Shown piece by piece: positions 17,928-26,459 of a stretch of DNA of 64,000 bases (position 1 is its first letter; every line of letters starts with the position of its first letter). The notes under the pieces were generated by a model. It was not told the DNA's origin. It searched no databases and worked only from the letters and a program-made list of their open reading frames with translations. The position numbers and the translations under genes are program-made. This DNA comes from CAZOOW01 sp964581535 (GTDB lineage Bacteria > Patescibacteriota > Saccharimonadia > Saccharimonadales > Saccharimonadaceae). The stretch lies in assembly GCA_964581535.1 (NCBI GenBank), contig CAZOOW010000003.1, forward strand, positions 62,001-126,000. The letters run 5' to 3'.

Positions 17928-19181
17928 CTACCCTCGCTTCTCAGCTTGCTCCAGTCTAGCAAATAGCTCGTCAAGCGTCAATATAAAAACCTCGTCTTCT
18001 GTACGTGATTTATACTCAAATCTCCCCTGTTCTACAAGCTTCGGGCTGACGACGACCCGATGCGGGATTCCCAGTAGGTCGGCATCAGCAAACTTAGCAC
18101 CAGGACGTTCGTCGCGGTCGTCGTACAAAACACTTATTCCAGCTGACTGTAGGTCGTTATACAGCCTGTCTGCTTCCGCCGAAACGTCACCAATACTCGC
18201 CAAGTAGACATTATACGGCGCAATACTCTCAGGCCAGATTATTCCTTTGGCGTCCGAGAGTTTCTCAACGAGAACACCCATCACCCTTGTAACTCCAATG
18301 CCGTAACTACCGATATGGAGCGACTGTTGGTGTCCAGTGGCGTCTGTGTAATAGAGCTCCATCTCATCAGTTTTTTGCGTGCCAAAGTTAAATATATTTC
18401 CGACTTCCGCGGTTTTTACCGCTTCGAGCTCCTCACGAGTGATGCCCAGCTCATCTACCGCTTCATCGATAACTTCCTCGTTAATAGCGATATTTTTCTC
18501 ACGATGCAAATAGATAACGTCTTCTCCAGCATCGCAGATTGTTTGAAATTCATGAGAGAACTTCGTAAATGCCCCGCCACTAGCGAAAGTTACGTAGGTG
18601 TCAGAGCCGATACCCAACCGTTCAAACACGCGCTTATACGCTTCTATCGTCGCCTCATAATATCTTTCCAGGTCCTCCTGTGTCGCGTGAAAACTATACA
18701 TATCCTTCATGACGAACTCGCGTCCACGCATAATCCCACTTTTAGCACGTAGCTCGTTACGCATTTTCGTCTGGAACTGGTAGAGGCTTATTGGAAGATC
18801 TTTATAACTCCGAACATATTGCTTCATCATTTCGACGATCGGCTCTTCATGGCTCCAACCGAGTCCCACTTCCGTTCCATCCTGTAGCGTTGATTTGAAC
18901 CAGATATCAACAATCTCATCATTCCACCGACCAGTTTTTTCCCATACCGCCTTATTCTGGAGGCTCGTCATGACGAGCTCCTGACTGCCTATCGCGTTCA
19001 TCTCCTCACGAATAACTCGTTTAATATTTTCGACAACGCGCAGTCCGAGAGGCAGATAGGCATATGCTCCAGCCATTTCCTTGTATACATAGCCAGCTCG
19101 AATCAATAACTGAGCATTTTTTGCAACCTCATCACCAGGTGCTTGCTTTAGGGTTTTCGTGAAGTTTTTAGAAAGTCTCAT
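17928..19181 (-). CDS. proS: Prolyl-tRNA synthetase lacking the editing domain
   Basis: Charges tRNA-Pro. The class II core shows motif 1 (GLRVVENIKRVIREEMNAIG), motif 2 (FQTKMRNELRAKSGIMRGRE) and motif 3 (GSYGIGVTRVMGVLVE). Bacterial ProRS is usually about 570 residues because of an inserted editing domain (INS) between motifs 2 and 3; this one is 417 and passes from VIYLHREKNIAINEE to GNIFNFGTQKTDEMEL without it. It should therefore lack post-transfer Ala-tRNA-Pro editing in cis. The C-terminal anticodon domain is present. Confidence 0.94.
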   Translation of the reverse strand: MRLSKNFTKTLKQAPGDEVAKNAQLLIRAGYVYKEMAGAYAYLPLGLRVVENIKRVIREEMNAIGSQELVMTSLQNKAVWEKTGRWNDEIVDIWFKSTLQDGTEVGLGWSHEEPIVEMMKQYVRSYKDLPISLYQFQTKMRNELRAKSGIMRGREFVMKDMYSFHATQEDLERYYEATIEAYKRVFERLGIGSDTYVTFASGGAFTKFSHEFQTICDAGEDVIYLHREKNIAINEEVIDEAVDELGITREELEAVKTAEVGNIFNFGTQKTDEMELYYTDATGHQQSLHIGSYGIGVTRVMGVLVEKLSDAKGIIWPESIAPYNVYLASIGDVSAEADRLYNDLQSAGISVLYDDRDERPGAKFADADLLGIPHRVVVSPKLVEQGRFEYKSRTEDEVFILTLDELFARLEQAEKRG

Positions 19182-19187
19182 TGGTAG

Positions 19188-19943
19188 TTATTGTATCAGA
19201 TTAATACCGAAGAGCGGCGCGAGAAATAACAGTGAATAAGCAACGAAGTTTTTTAGCCCATGGAGCATCATACTCGCCCAGACAGAACCGGTTGATTCAC
19301 GCAAATACGACAAAAATAAACTCAGTACAAATGTATCGATACCGACATTCCACTGTTGATGAACGAACCCGAACAAGAGGCTGACAACAAGTGTTGTTTT
19401 CCAGAAACCGACTTTTTCTCTGATCCTTCCGAAAAGGTAACCCCTGAACAACAATTCTTCAGCGATTGGCGCGAGCACGACAAGCGCCAAGAACACGATG
19501 AGTAGCTCGCTCGGCGTATGAATATCCGTGAAACCGACCTCCTGTTTTTGCATATGATCTACCCAGGGCATAACAAATTGAGAAGCAATTTGCGCAAGCA
19601 TAGATGCTCCCATATAGAGCAGCCAGATCCATAGCGGCAAAAAGGTTAGCTGAAGGAGTGTAGGCTTTTTCGTAACCCCTAGCAATTCAAATAGATATCG
19701 TCGATGACGAACGATGGCAACTGGCATAATGACGAGAGCAAGTACCAGAAAATAAACGCCGGCATTGACGAAGAGCTCCCCTATCGTAGTCTCTGACGCA
19801 CGCATAAATCCTTCAGGAGCGGTAGACCTCAGTGACACGTAGACCAACGATGCCACAACAAAGCAGAACAGGAGCCAAGATGACTCACCCACTGCCGTCA
19901 GAACGGCTGAATTTTTTTTCTTAGCGGAAGAACTTACCGACAT
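19188..19943 (-). CDS. CPBP family intramembrane metalloprotease
   Basis: Predicted membrane-embedded protease of the CAAX-processing/bacteriocin-protection family, 251 residues with about seven helices. The catalytic motifs are EELLFRGYLFGRI (about 165), FGFVHQQW (about 200) and a late conserved His in MMLHGLKNF (about 228). Family members process prenylated or bacteriocin-like substrates, or act in immunity; no substrate is suggested here. Its start overlaps the rseP end by 23 nt, so the two membrane proteases are probably translated together. Confidence 0.87.
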   Translation of the reverse strand: MSVSSSAKKKNSAVLTAVGESSWLLFCFVVASLVYVSLRSTAPEGFMRASETTIGELFVNAGVYFLVLALVIMPVAIVRHRRYLFELLGVTKKPTLLQLTFLPLWIWLLYMGASMLAQIASQFVMPWVDHMQKQEVGFTDIHTPSELLIVFLALVVLAPIAEELLFRGYLFGRIREKVGFWKTTLVVSLLFGFVHQQWNVGIDTFVLSLFLSYLRESTGSVWASMMLHGLKNFVAYSLLFLAPLFGINLIQ

Positions 19944-21090
19944 CTGCGATAGTCACCAGCACAAATAGTGCCATTAACACCATAAAACCAGTTCCGTGAA
20001 TCTTCTCTTCAATCTCTTTCGTCAGGGGTTTTTTCATAAGTTTAAAGAGAGCTGTCACAAACCATCGTCCGCCGTCGAGTGCAGGAATTGGCAGAAAGTT
20101 CATAATAGCTAGAGCAAGCGAAATTAAGGCCGTCATAAAAACAAGCGAACTAAGCCCCGCCTCTTTTGCAGACGGAAATAAAATACCCAAAATAGCCAGC
20201 GGCCCGGCGACACCGTTACTGACTTCGCCAAGTTTTTCCTTCGATTGTTGCTGAGTCGCAGGGTTGAGTTTATCGATCAGCCCTGTGCCGAGTTTACCGA
20301 GCATATCCCCGAGGCCGTGTAATGTAATCTGAGAGAGTTGCCCTGTCAGCGCCACACCTACAAACGGCGCTGACCAGGTAGATCGATAGGTTGTGCGCTG
20401 ATTTGCTCCGACTCCTAAAAAGCCCTTGCCATCAGCATTATCACCGCGCAGAGTTATCCGGACAGTTTGCTCCTTTTTACCGCGTTTATAAATGGTTTCT
20501 ACTGATTGACCTTTGTATTTTGCAGTCAGTGAAGTCAGGTCTTTTGGCTCTTCTAGCGGCTGTCCTGCAAAACGGATAATCTCATCGCCTACTTTTAGAC
20601 CTGCTTTGTCAGCCGGTGACCCGCTACCTAACTGCGCAATCGTAACCGGCTTTCGAATCTCGACAGTATCGCTTGGAACGGTAAATTGGTTATCAATGAT
20701 TTTTGGTAAACCGACAAGTGCAAGGCCCGTAAATAAGACAGCTGCCGTCAGCCAGTTGATAAATACTCCTGCAAGCAGAATCTTTGTTTTTACCCAGAAA
20801 TTCGCTGCACCATAATCTCCTGGCTTGTTTGCTGAATCATGCTCACCTTGCAGTTTTACATACCCACCCAATGGCAGCCAGTTGATGGCGAAATTAACGT
20901 TTTTTCCAAGGATTGAGTCCTTGAGCTTTCGTGCCCACGCCAGTGGTGGAAAACCAATTCCAAACTCTTCGACAACCACGCCATTTCGGCGCGCGACAAC
21001 TCCATGACCAAGCTCATGTAGCACAACAAGAAGTACGAGCAAAAACAGTCCCAATAAAACTGAAAAAACAAAATTAAGCCCCTCTAGCAT
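19921..21090 (-). CDS. rseP: Site-2 protease RseP-like, M50 family with PDZ domain
   Basis: Intramembrane zinc protease that cleaves membrane-spanning signal proteins and signal-peptide remnants. At 389 residues it has HELGH in the first helix (about 26), a PDZ domain (LGSGSPADKAGLKVGDEII, about 153-200) and the second metal site in LPIPALDGGRWF (about 337). Location between uppS and proS is the classic bacterial position, here without cdsA and dxr. Confidence 0.93.
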   Translation of the reverse strand: MLEGLNFVFSVLLGLFLLVLLVVLHELGHGVVARRNGVVVEEFGIGFPPLAWARKLKDSILGKNVNFAINWLPLGGYVKLQGEHDSANKPGDYGAANFWVKTKILLAGVFINWLTAAVLFTGLALVGLPKIIDNQFTVPSDTVEIRKPVTIAQLGSGSPADKAGLKVGDEIIRFAGQPLEEPKDLTSLTAKYKGQSVETIYKRGKKEQTVRITLRGDNADGKGFLGVGANQRTTYRSTWSAPFVGVALTGQLSQITLHGLGDMLGKLGTGLIDKLNPATQQQSKEKLGEVSNGVAGPLAILGILFPSAKEAGLSSLVFMTALISLALAIMNFLPIPALDGGRWFVTALFKLMKKPLTKEIEEKIHGTGFMVLMALFVLVTIADVGKFFR

Positions 21091-21173
21091 TTACCCTCCG
21101 GATTTTTTGAAATTTTTCGTTGCATTCATTTTATTATACTTGAGCAAAGCAGCAATCAGTGGAATCTTTTTAC

Positions 21174-21863
21174 TTAGCTCCCGAACCGTCGCGAACGTCG
21201 GCTATACTCTTCGATGATTTCAGCGACATCTTCTTTTTTCATTTCCGGCCACAACTTCTCGAGAAACATAAATTCACTATAGGCACTACGCCACAGCATA
21301 AAGTTGCTCAACCGTTGCTCGCCACTTGTACGAACAACGAGATCGCATGGCGGTATATCCGGATGGTCCAGATAGCTCGCAAAATTTTCCACGCTCAGGT
21401 CATTGGCCTTGGTGCCGCTATCGATTGCACGTTGCACAGCACGAACTATTTCCTGCTGGCCACCGTAGTTAAAACACATAGCGAGCGTTGCTCGCGTGCC
21501 GTCACTTGAAACTGATTCAGCTTCTTCTATCATCGTCACGATATCCTCCGGCAATCCGGTTCTATCGCCCAGTACGACCAAGTGAAAGCCCTCTTTTTGC
21601 AGCTGTTTTATATCGGTCTTAAACAGACGTCGGATCAGTTTGAATATTCCCCTTACCTCATCTTCTGCCCTATTCCAATTCTCGGTAGAAAACGTATAAA
21701 AAGAGATGTACTTCGCCCCTGCATCAGCTGTTGCCTCTATGACATCTTTCAGTGCATTGTATCCGGCCAAATGCCCTTCATATGTTGGTAAGCCGTGTTT
21801 TTTAGCCCAACGGCGGTTGCCGTCAAGGATATATCCGATATGTACGGGAGGTGTCGTATGCAT
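21174..21863 (-). CDS. uppS: Isoprenyl (undecaprenyl) diphosphate synthase
   Basis: Builds the C55 lipid carrier used in cell-wall synthesis from FPP and IPP. The 229 residues carry the substrate site GYILDGNRRWA (canonical GNGRWA with one change), FSTENWNR (about 59), and the C-terminal RTSGEQRLSNFMLWRSAYSE block. Apart from the Asn-Arg-Arg change in the first motif all key residues look intact. TATACT (21872-21877) is 8 nt before the ATG, suggesting a leaderless mRNA. Confidence 0.94.
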   Translation of the reverse strand: MHTTPPVHIGYILDGNRRWAKKHGLPTYEGHLAGYNALKDVIEATADAGAKYISFYTFSTENWNRAEDEVRGIFKLIRRLFKTDIKQLQKEGFHLVVLGDRTGLPEDIVTMIEEAESVSSDGTRATLAMCFNYGGQQEIVRAVQRAIDSGTKANDLSVENFASYLDHPDIPPCDLVVRTSGEQRLSNFMLWRSAYSEFMFLEKLWPEMKKEDVAEIIEEYSRRSRRFGS

Positions 21864-21871
21864 GTGATTAT

Positions 21872-21877
21872 AGTATA
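21872..21877 (-). promoter_or_regulatory. -10 box of uppS, probably leaderless
   Basis: TATACT on the minus strand, ending 8 nt before the uppS ATG. An overlapping TATAAT is too close (3 nt) to serve an ATG start. Confidence 0.45.
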
Positions 21878-21896
21878 CAGCCTCAATACAAAGAGA

Positions 21897-21926
21897 AGGG
21901 CTACAACCGCGTTCGGTTGTAGCCCT
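21897..21926 (-). terminator. Hairpin after the sulfatase gene
   Basis: 13-bp perfect arms (21897-21909 and 21914-21926) around CGTT, followed on the minus strand by a weak T/C run. It probably ends sulfatase transcription just before the uppS promoter. Confidence 0.7.
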
Positions 21927-21930
21927 ATGA

Positions 21931-21956
21931 GAGTTCGTACCCTAGGGTACGAACTC
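21931..21956. repeat. 26-bp perfect palindrome over the sulfatase stop codon
   Basis: A fully self-complementary sequence of 13+13 bp centred on CCTAGG. The sulfatase stop codon (21942-21944) lies inside it, so the last residues EFVP are encoded by one arm. Confidence 0.9.
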
Positions 21957-23423
21957 CTTATTGCAATCTCCTCCCTTGCAACGTTCCAAGGTCGAAAGGC
22001 GCGAGGCCAGACGCTTGCGGACCTTCGCAAACCGGCTCAAACGAGCCAAGTTCCGAAGCTGATGCGGATCACGGTTCAGGTTGTAAAGCTCCCTGTCGCC
22101 CGTAATGTGACGAATGTAGACCCACTTGGGGGTCCGAATCGCCTTGTAGAAGCTCGTGCCGAAGCGTGACTTGCCGAGGTCAAAGAGCCCGTGACCAAGC
22201 ACATTGCTGATTTCATACAGCATCGGTCGGTTAGCGAACCCTGACTCGTTAGCCATGACTTCGTACAGCGAAACCCCGTCCTGAACACGACCAGCCTTGG
22301 CGCCAGCAACCTGCAGAATCGTCGGAACGATGTCCTGCAGGCCCACCAGTGCCGTGATGTGGCTGCCAGCGGTAATGCCTGGTCCCCGCATCAGAAGCGG
22401 TACGTGTACCGACTCCTCGTACTGGTAGGACTTGCCGTCAGGGATGTTGTGCTCACCCGCCATGTAGCCGTTGTCACTGGAAAAGATGATGAGAGTGTTT
22501 TCGAGCACTCCCTGCTTTTCCAACTTCGAAATGGTACGACCGATTGCTCGGTCGACGCCCATCAAGGAACGAGCTCGGGCTCGGTAGATGCGAGCAGTAC
22601 GCTTCGCCACCCATCCAGATCCAAACCGCGGCAAACGCCGGACAAAGCCGGGCTTGTCAGACACGTCTCGTTCGAGCACAACTCGCAGCGGCGAAACCGG
22701 ACGGTTCCTGTCCACACGAAGTGGCAATGGTGGTCCCCATCCCTTATTCACGCGCCACTGGTCGTGCGGAGCCAAGAAGTTCGTCTGAATGAACCAAGGT
22801 GAGCTTCCGAAGCCATCGATCATCTGATGCGTGTACGTCTTTGCAAGAGTCGTCGCATGACCATTGAACTTGACGAGACGTCCGTTCTCATTGACGGTCT
22901 GATTGCGGAACGTATACGCTTGTGAGCCCGGTGGAACATTCCACTCACTCCAGCCCGGAGGTACCTCTGTCAGGTTGCGGTCACCGTAACGGTTCAGGAA
23001 CTTACCGGTAATACCGGTTTTGTAGCCCGCCTTACGCAACCATACTGGGAGAGTGTTTCGCGGATTTGAGTGCTTCTTGTACCAATAGTAGCCACCACGT
23101 AGCGAGGAAACATTTCCCCAGACGTTGTTGTTGTGGCTGTACTGGCCGGTCATGAGGGTTGTCCGAGCAGGACAACAGATGCTGTTCGACGAAATTGCAT
23201 TGTCGAATGTCACACCTTGGTTGCCAATAAGCTTTCGCACATTTGGCATGTACTTCAGTTCATCTGCCCTCATGTCGTCCATGAGGAAAAAGAGAACGTT
23301 GGTACGTGAGCCACCCTCCGCCGATGCAGCGGTGAGTGGCGACGTCGTGCTGCTGGGAGCGGTGATTGTCATAACACCGACCAGCAACAACATGATCAGC
23401 ACGAACCGTGCTCGACGAACCAT
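21942..23423 (-). CDS. Secreted sulfatase (formylglycine type), G+C-rich
   Basis: Predicted extracytoplasmic sulfatase of the alkaline-phosphatase superfamily, 493 residues. It has an Arg-rich signal peptide with a hydrophobic core (about 6-22), metal residues MDDMRADE (about 48), the formylglycine motif CCPAR (CxPxR, about 83), IFSSDNGYMAGEH (about 312) and a basic C-terminal region. Activity needs Cys-to-formylglycine conversion; no maturase is in this window. The coding region is clearly richer in G+C than its neighbours (35 of 60 at 22561-22620; 24 of 60 at 21601-21660 in uppS). An AAAGG ribosome-binding site 8 nt before the ATG resembles the other G+C-rich genes here. Transfer from an actinobacterium is plausible. 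Confidence 0.88.
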   Translation of the reverse strand: MVRRARFVLIMLLLVGVMTITAPSSTTSPLTAASAEGGSRTNVLFFLMDDMRADELKYMPNVRKLIGNQGVTFDNAISSNSICCPARTTLMTGQYSHNNNVWGNVSSLRGGYYWYKKHSNPRNTLPVWLRKAGYKTGITGKFLNRYGDRNLTEVPPGWSEWNVPPGSQAYTFRNQTVNENGRLVKFNGHATTLAKTYTHQMIDGFGSSPWFIQTNFLAPHDQWRVNKGWGPPLPLRVDRNRPVSPLRVVLERDVSDKPGFVRRLPRFGSGWVAKRTARIYRARARSLMGVDRAIGRTISKLEKQGVLENTLIIFSSDNGYMAGEHNIPDGKSYQYEESVHVPLLMRGPGITAGSHITALVGLQDIVPTILQVAGAKAGRVQDGVSLYEVMANESGFANRPMLYEISNVLGHGLFDLGKSRFGTSFYKAIRTPKWVYIRHITGDRELYNLNRDPHQLRNLARLSRFAKVRKRLASRLSTLERCKGGDCNKEFVP

Positions 23424-23531
23424 GGTCTTGACCTTTCTTCAAGGATTGCGAAAAAGAACTACTCCATTTGGTCTGAAATGGAATTAACACGAATTATAAC
23501 ATATAAATAGAATAAATAAAGCTGTTCTCTA

Positions 23532-23978
23532 TTATATTATTTTCTGCATCTTACTCAGGTAACGGTCGATAAGAACTACATCTCGTAGGTCTTTCTCTCT
23601 ACCGGTTTGGCTTTTCCAGCGCCGTATCTCTTCTAGTTGAATGTATTTTATGCCGTCAATCTCTGTTGTAAAAGGAATCAAATCTTCATAAAAACCGTTT
23701 GTTTCAGGCAACAAGCTACGCCATCCTTGGAACAGCTCGACTCCATCGCCAGTCAAAAAATCACGTCTGTCTTTGTTGGCATCAACATGACGCAACTCCC
23801 ATCTTCCCGATTCTTTTTGGCGCAAAAATTCACTTGGACTGAGCGCTAGGTCGATATCGCCTGCCTTGCGAATGCCGAGTACATCTAGTACCCCGCTTCC
23901 TATCACGATAATGTTATCTATAGGAATGTTGAGCGCTTCCACTCGTTGTTTAAAATCCGAAGTGAATACCTCAGGCAT
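23532..23978 (-). CDS. Predicted nucleotidyltransferase-fold protein
   Basis: The 148 residues contain IGSGVLDVLGIRKAGDIDLAL (split at about 26-46), which matches the GSxxxxG..DxD core of minimal nucleotidyltransferases. A third acidic residue may be E117 or D131. Substrate and true activity are unknown; such folds occur in toxin, antibiotic-modifying and tRNA-acting proteins. It starts directly after the frr stop with no gap. Confidence 0.6.
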   Translation of the reverse strand: MPEVFTSDFKQRVEALNIPIDNIIVIGSGVLDVLGIRKAGDIDLALSPSEFLRQKESGRWELRHVDANKDRRDFLTGDGVELFQGWRSLLPETNGFYEDLIPFTTEIDGIKYIQLEEIRRWKSQTGREKDLRDVVLIDRYLSKMQKII

Positions 23979-24533
23979 TTATACCCGCATTACCTCAGTT
24001 TCTTTCGACTTAAAGGCTTCATCGATGTTATTTTGCATATCATGCATGAGCTTATCGATTTCCTTTTCCACCGCTTTAACATCGTCTTCAGAAAGTTCTT
24101 TATTCTCTTTCATACGTTTGGCGTCTTTTAGTGCATCTTGTCGCACATTGCGCATTGCGATTCGACAATCCTCTACCTTATCACCGAGCAATTTCACCAT
24201 GTCTCGACGTCGCTCTTCAGTCAGGGCTGGGATTGGAACGCGTACGACACGACCATCATCTGATGGATTAAAACCAAGTCCCGGAGTTTCTCGGATTGCT
24301 GCAGCCACCGCCTGAACATTACTAGGATCAAATGGACTGACTTGTAAAAGTTGTGGCTCCGGTACGGTAACATTTGCTACCTGATTTAGGGGCATTTTGC
24401 TCCCATATGCTTCGACGACGACGCCTTCGAGCATATCGGGATGTGCGCGACCGGTACGGACTTTGCGCAGCTCGTCTTCAAAATGAGCAAAAGCATTGTT
24501 CATTTTTTCTTCGTATGGTTTCGTGTCAAACAT
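23979..24533 (-). CDS. frr: Ribosome recycling factor
   Basis: Splits post-termination ribosomes together with EF-G. From the ATG at 24533 (MFDTKPYEEKM) the product has 184 residues, the normal RRF length; an upstream extension of the open frame is not needed. Typical motifs: FEDELRKVRTGRAHPDML (about 17-35), VPIPALTEERRRDMVK (about 108) and the C-terminal helix KEIDKLMHDM. GAGG lies close to the ATG. It follows tsf directly; pyrH, often between them, is absent. Confidence 0.95.
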   Translation of the reverse strand: MFDTKPYEEKMNNAFAHFEDELRKVRTGRAHPDMLEGVVVEAYGSKMPLNQVANVTVPEPQLLQVSPFDPSNVQAVAAAIRETPGLGFNPSDDGRVVRVPIPALTEERRRDMVKLLGDKVEDCRIAMRNVRQDALKDAKRMKENKELSEDDVKAVEKEIDKLMHDMQNNIDEAFKSKETEVMRV

Positions 24534-24565
24534 ATTCCTCGCTTTCTCTATAGTATTAGTATAGC

Positions 24566-24591
24566 AAAAGAGGTCACTTCGGACCTCTTTT
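24566..24591 (-). terminator. Intrinsic terminator after tsf
   Basis: 10-bp arms (24566-24575 and 24582-24591), loop 6 nt, ending in TTTT on the minus strand. A TATACT follows at once, so frr probably also has its own promoter. Confidence 0.75.
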
Positions 24592-24611
24592 AGCTCAATA
24601 ACCTCAAGCAA

Positions 24612-25208
24612 CTATTCGCTGGCACCCAGTTCGACGCGTTTGAGCTGCCGTATAACGATGTTTTCGCCAAGCTTTGAAATATGCTCTTTTACTAGCTCGC
24701 CAACAGTGATGTCCGGATTCTTAACGTACGGTTGCTCCATGAGCGTCTTTTCGGCAAAATACTTAGCCAGTTGACCTTCAACGATCTTGTCAGCCATTTC
24801 TGCAGGCTTGCCTTCAGCGACTACCTTCTCTTTGAACTCGGCCGCTTTTGTATCCCGAACTTCAGCTGGAACATCATCAACTGTGATGTACTCCGGTGCC
24901 GTGGCTGAAGCATGCAGCGCTATGTCATGTACCAAATTTTTAAAGTCGTCAGTTCTGGCAACAAAGTCAGTTTCGCAGTTAACCTCGACAAGCACACCGA
25001 TACGTCCACTATGAACATAGCTGTCCACTAGACCTTCGCGCGCTTCGCGCTCACCACGCTTCTCAGCTTTTGTGAGACCTTTTTTACGCATTGCTTCAAG
25101 CGCTTTGTCGAAATCGCCATCAGCCTCAACAAGAGCTGCCTTTGCATCAGTCAGGCCAACACCAGTTAGTTCTTTAAGTTTTTTTATCTCATCAACAGAA
25201 ATCGCCAT
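24612..25208 (-). CDS. tsf: Elongation factor Ts
   Basis: Nucleotide exchange factor for EF-Tu. At 198 residues it is the short form. It has the N-terminal UBA-like domain with LKELTGVGLTDAKAAL (about 11-26) and the EF-Tu contact TDFVARTDDF (about 80). A GGAGG ribosome-binding site is 7 nt before the ATG. The last base of rpsB overlaps its first base. Confidence 0.96.
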   Translation of the reverse strand: MAISVDEIKKLKELTGVGLTDAKAALVEADGDFDKALEAMRKKGLTKAEKRGEREAREGLVDSYVHSGRIGVLVEVNCETDFVARTDDFKNLVHDIALHASATAPEYITVDDVPAEVRDTKAAEFKEKVVAEGKPAEMADKIVEGQLAKYFAEKTLMEQPYVKNPDITVGELVKEHISKLGENIVIRQLKRVELGASE

Positions 25209-25918
25209 TATTTACCCTCCTTTTTTGCTGCCGTTGCTTTACCTTCCTCGATCGCCGCGACGACATAATCAACGATTGTCTTAAGGCTTTTTATCGCATC
25301 GTCGTTAGCCGGAATCGGGTACGTAATACCGCTCGGATTCGTGTTGGTATCACAAATAGCAACCACCGGAATGCCTAGTTTTGTCGCCTCAGCGACAGCG
25401 TTTTTGTCCTCGATAATATCAGTCACAAATACCACGCCAGGATTGCCATTCAGCTCTTTGATACCACCGTATTTAACGTTGAGCTCATCAATTTCTTCCT
25501 GAAAACGCTGAACCTCGAGCTTGTTATAGCGGTTTGCCAGCTCACCGCTATCCATTTTCTTTTCAAGCATCTTCAGATGCTTGATGCGTGCCACCATCGT
25601 CGTTGTGTTGGTAAGCATGCCACCCATCCACCGTTCAGTAACGTATGGCTGAGAGACGCTTTCTGCCGCTTCTCGAACGATGTCCTTTGCTTGTCGCTTT
25701 GTACCAACCAGCAGAATTTGTTTACCTTTTTGGACTGATTCAGTAATAACCGGCAAGGCAGTCTCAAGTGCTTCAACAGTCTTAGTCAGGTCAATGATAT
25801 GAGAGTCCTGACGTTTGCTATGGATGTACGGCGCCATTTTCGGGTGCCAACGGCTCGTTTTGTGTCCGAAATGAACACCGGCTTCGAGCAAAGCCTTGAT
25901 ATCAACCTTCACGGCCAT
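25208..25918 (-). CDS. rpsB: 30S ribosomal protein S2
   Basis: Component of the small subunit. The 236 residues show ALLEAGVHFGHKTSRWHPKM (about 9-28), the RWMGGMLTN block (about 95-103) and the NPSGITYPIPANDDA tail region (about 190-204). Operon with tsf. Confidence 0.97.
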   Translation of the reverse strand: MAVKVDIKALLEAGVHFGHKTSRWHPKMAPYIHSKRQDSHIIDLTKTVEALETALPVITESVQKGKQILLVGTKRQAKDIVREAAESVSQPYVTERWMGGMLTNTTTMVARIKHLKMLEKKMDSGELANRYNKLEVQRFQEEIDELNVKYGGIKELNGNPGVVFVTDIIEDKNAVAEATKLGIPVVAICDTNTNPSGITYPIPANDDAIKSLKTIVDYVVAAIEEGKATAAKKEGK

Positions 25919-26016
25919 GATATCCTTCTCCCTTCACGTCCGCACCTATGTTAGGATATCCGCGGAACGTTGCTTCGTTAAAATTTGTTACCGAAATAGT
26001 TTAGCAAAATAACTCT

Positions 26017-26045
26017 TTGACATCAAGGGTGAAAACAGATATAAT
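26017..26045 (+). promoter_or_regulatory. Consensus sigma-70 promoter of rpmE
   Basis: TTGACA (26017-26022), a 17-nt spacer and TATAAT (26040-26045): both hexamers match consensus exactly. Predicted start about 26052, which leaves only about 6 nt before the ATG at 26058. Confidence 0.8.
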
Positions 26046-26057
26046 CATCGCTTGACT

Positions 26058-26399
26058 ATGAAAAAAGATTTACACCCTACCGAATACCGACCGGTCGTCT
26101 TCCAGGACGAATCGGCAAAATTCGCGTTTTTGACCCAGAGCACAGCGCAAACCAACGAAACTATTAAATGGGAAGATGGCAAAGAATACCCTCTCATAAA
26201 AATGCATATCTCCAGTGCTTCTCACCCGTTCTTCACTGGTGAAGAAAAAATCATCGACACCGAGGGACGCGTTGATCGCTTCAAGGCACGTGCCGAAGCC
26301 GCCGAAAAACGACGCAATGATCTTGCGGCAAAAGCCAAGAAAGCGGCAGCTCGAAAAACCGCAAAGGCTGAAAAGGCAGACGCCAAAAAAGCCGCTTAG
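26058..26399 (+). CDS. rpmE: 50S ribosomal protein L31, type B, with basic Ala/Lys tail
   Basis: Large-subunit protein. MKKDLHPTEYRPVVFQD and the WEDGKEYPLIK..SSASHPFFTG core match type B (zinc-independent) L31; no zinc cysteines are present. A C-terminal tail of about 35 residues rich in Ala and Lys extends the normal 80-90-residue protein. The ATG at 26058 fits the family start; a TTG at 26052 is in frame. Upstream of prfA, as in many bacteria. Confidence 0.93.
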   Translation: MKKDLHPTEYRPVVFQDESAKFAFLTQSTAQTNETIKWEDGKEYPLIKMHISSASHPFFTGEEKIIDTEGRVDRFKARAEAAEKRRNDLAAKAKKAAARKTAKAEKADAKKAA

Positions 26400-26409
26400 C
26401 TGTTATACC

Positions 26410-26441
26410 AACTGGTCTGGTTTGCCCCGGCCAGTTTTTTT
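26410..26441 (+). terminator. Intrinsic terminator after rpmE
   Basis: Outer stem AACTGG/CCAGTT with an inner CTGG/CCGG stem, followed by seven Ts at 26435-26441. Lies between rpmE and prfA. Confidence 0.75.
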
Positions 26442-26459
26442 ATGAGAGAATATATTCAT

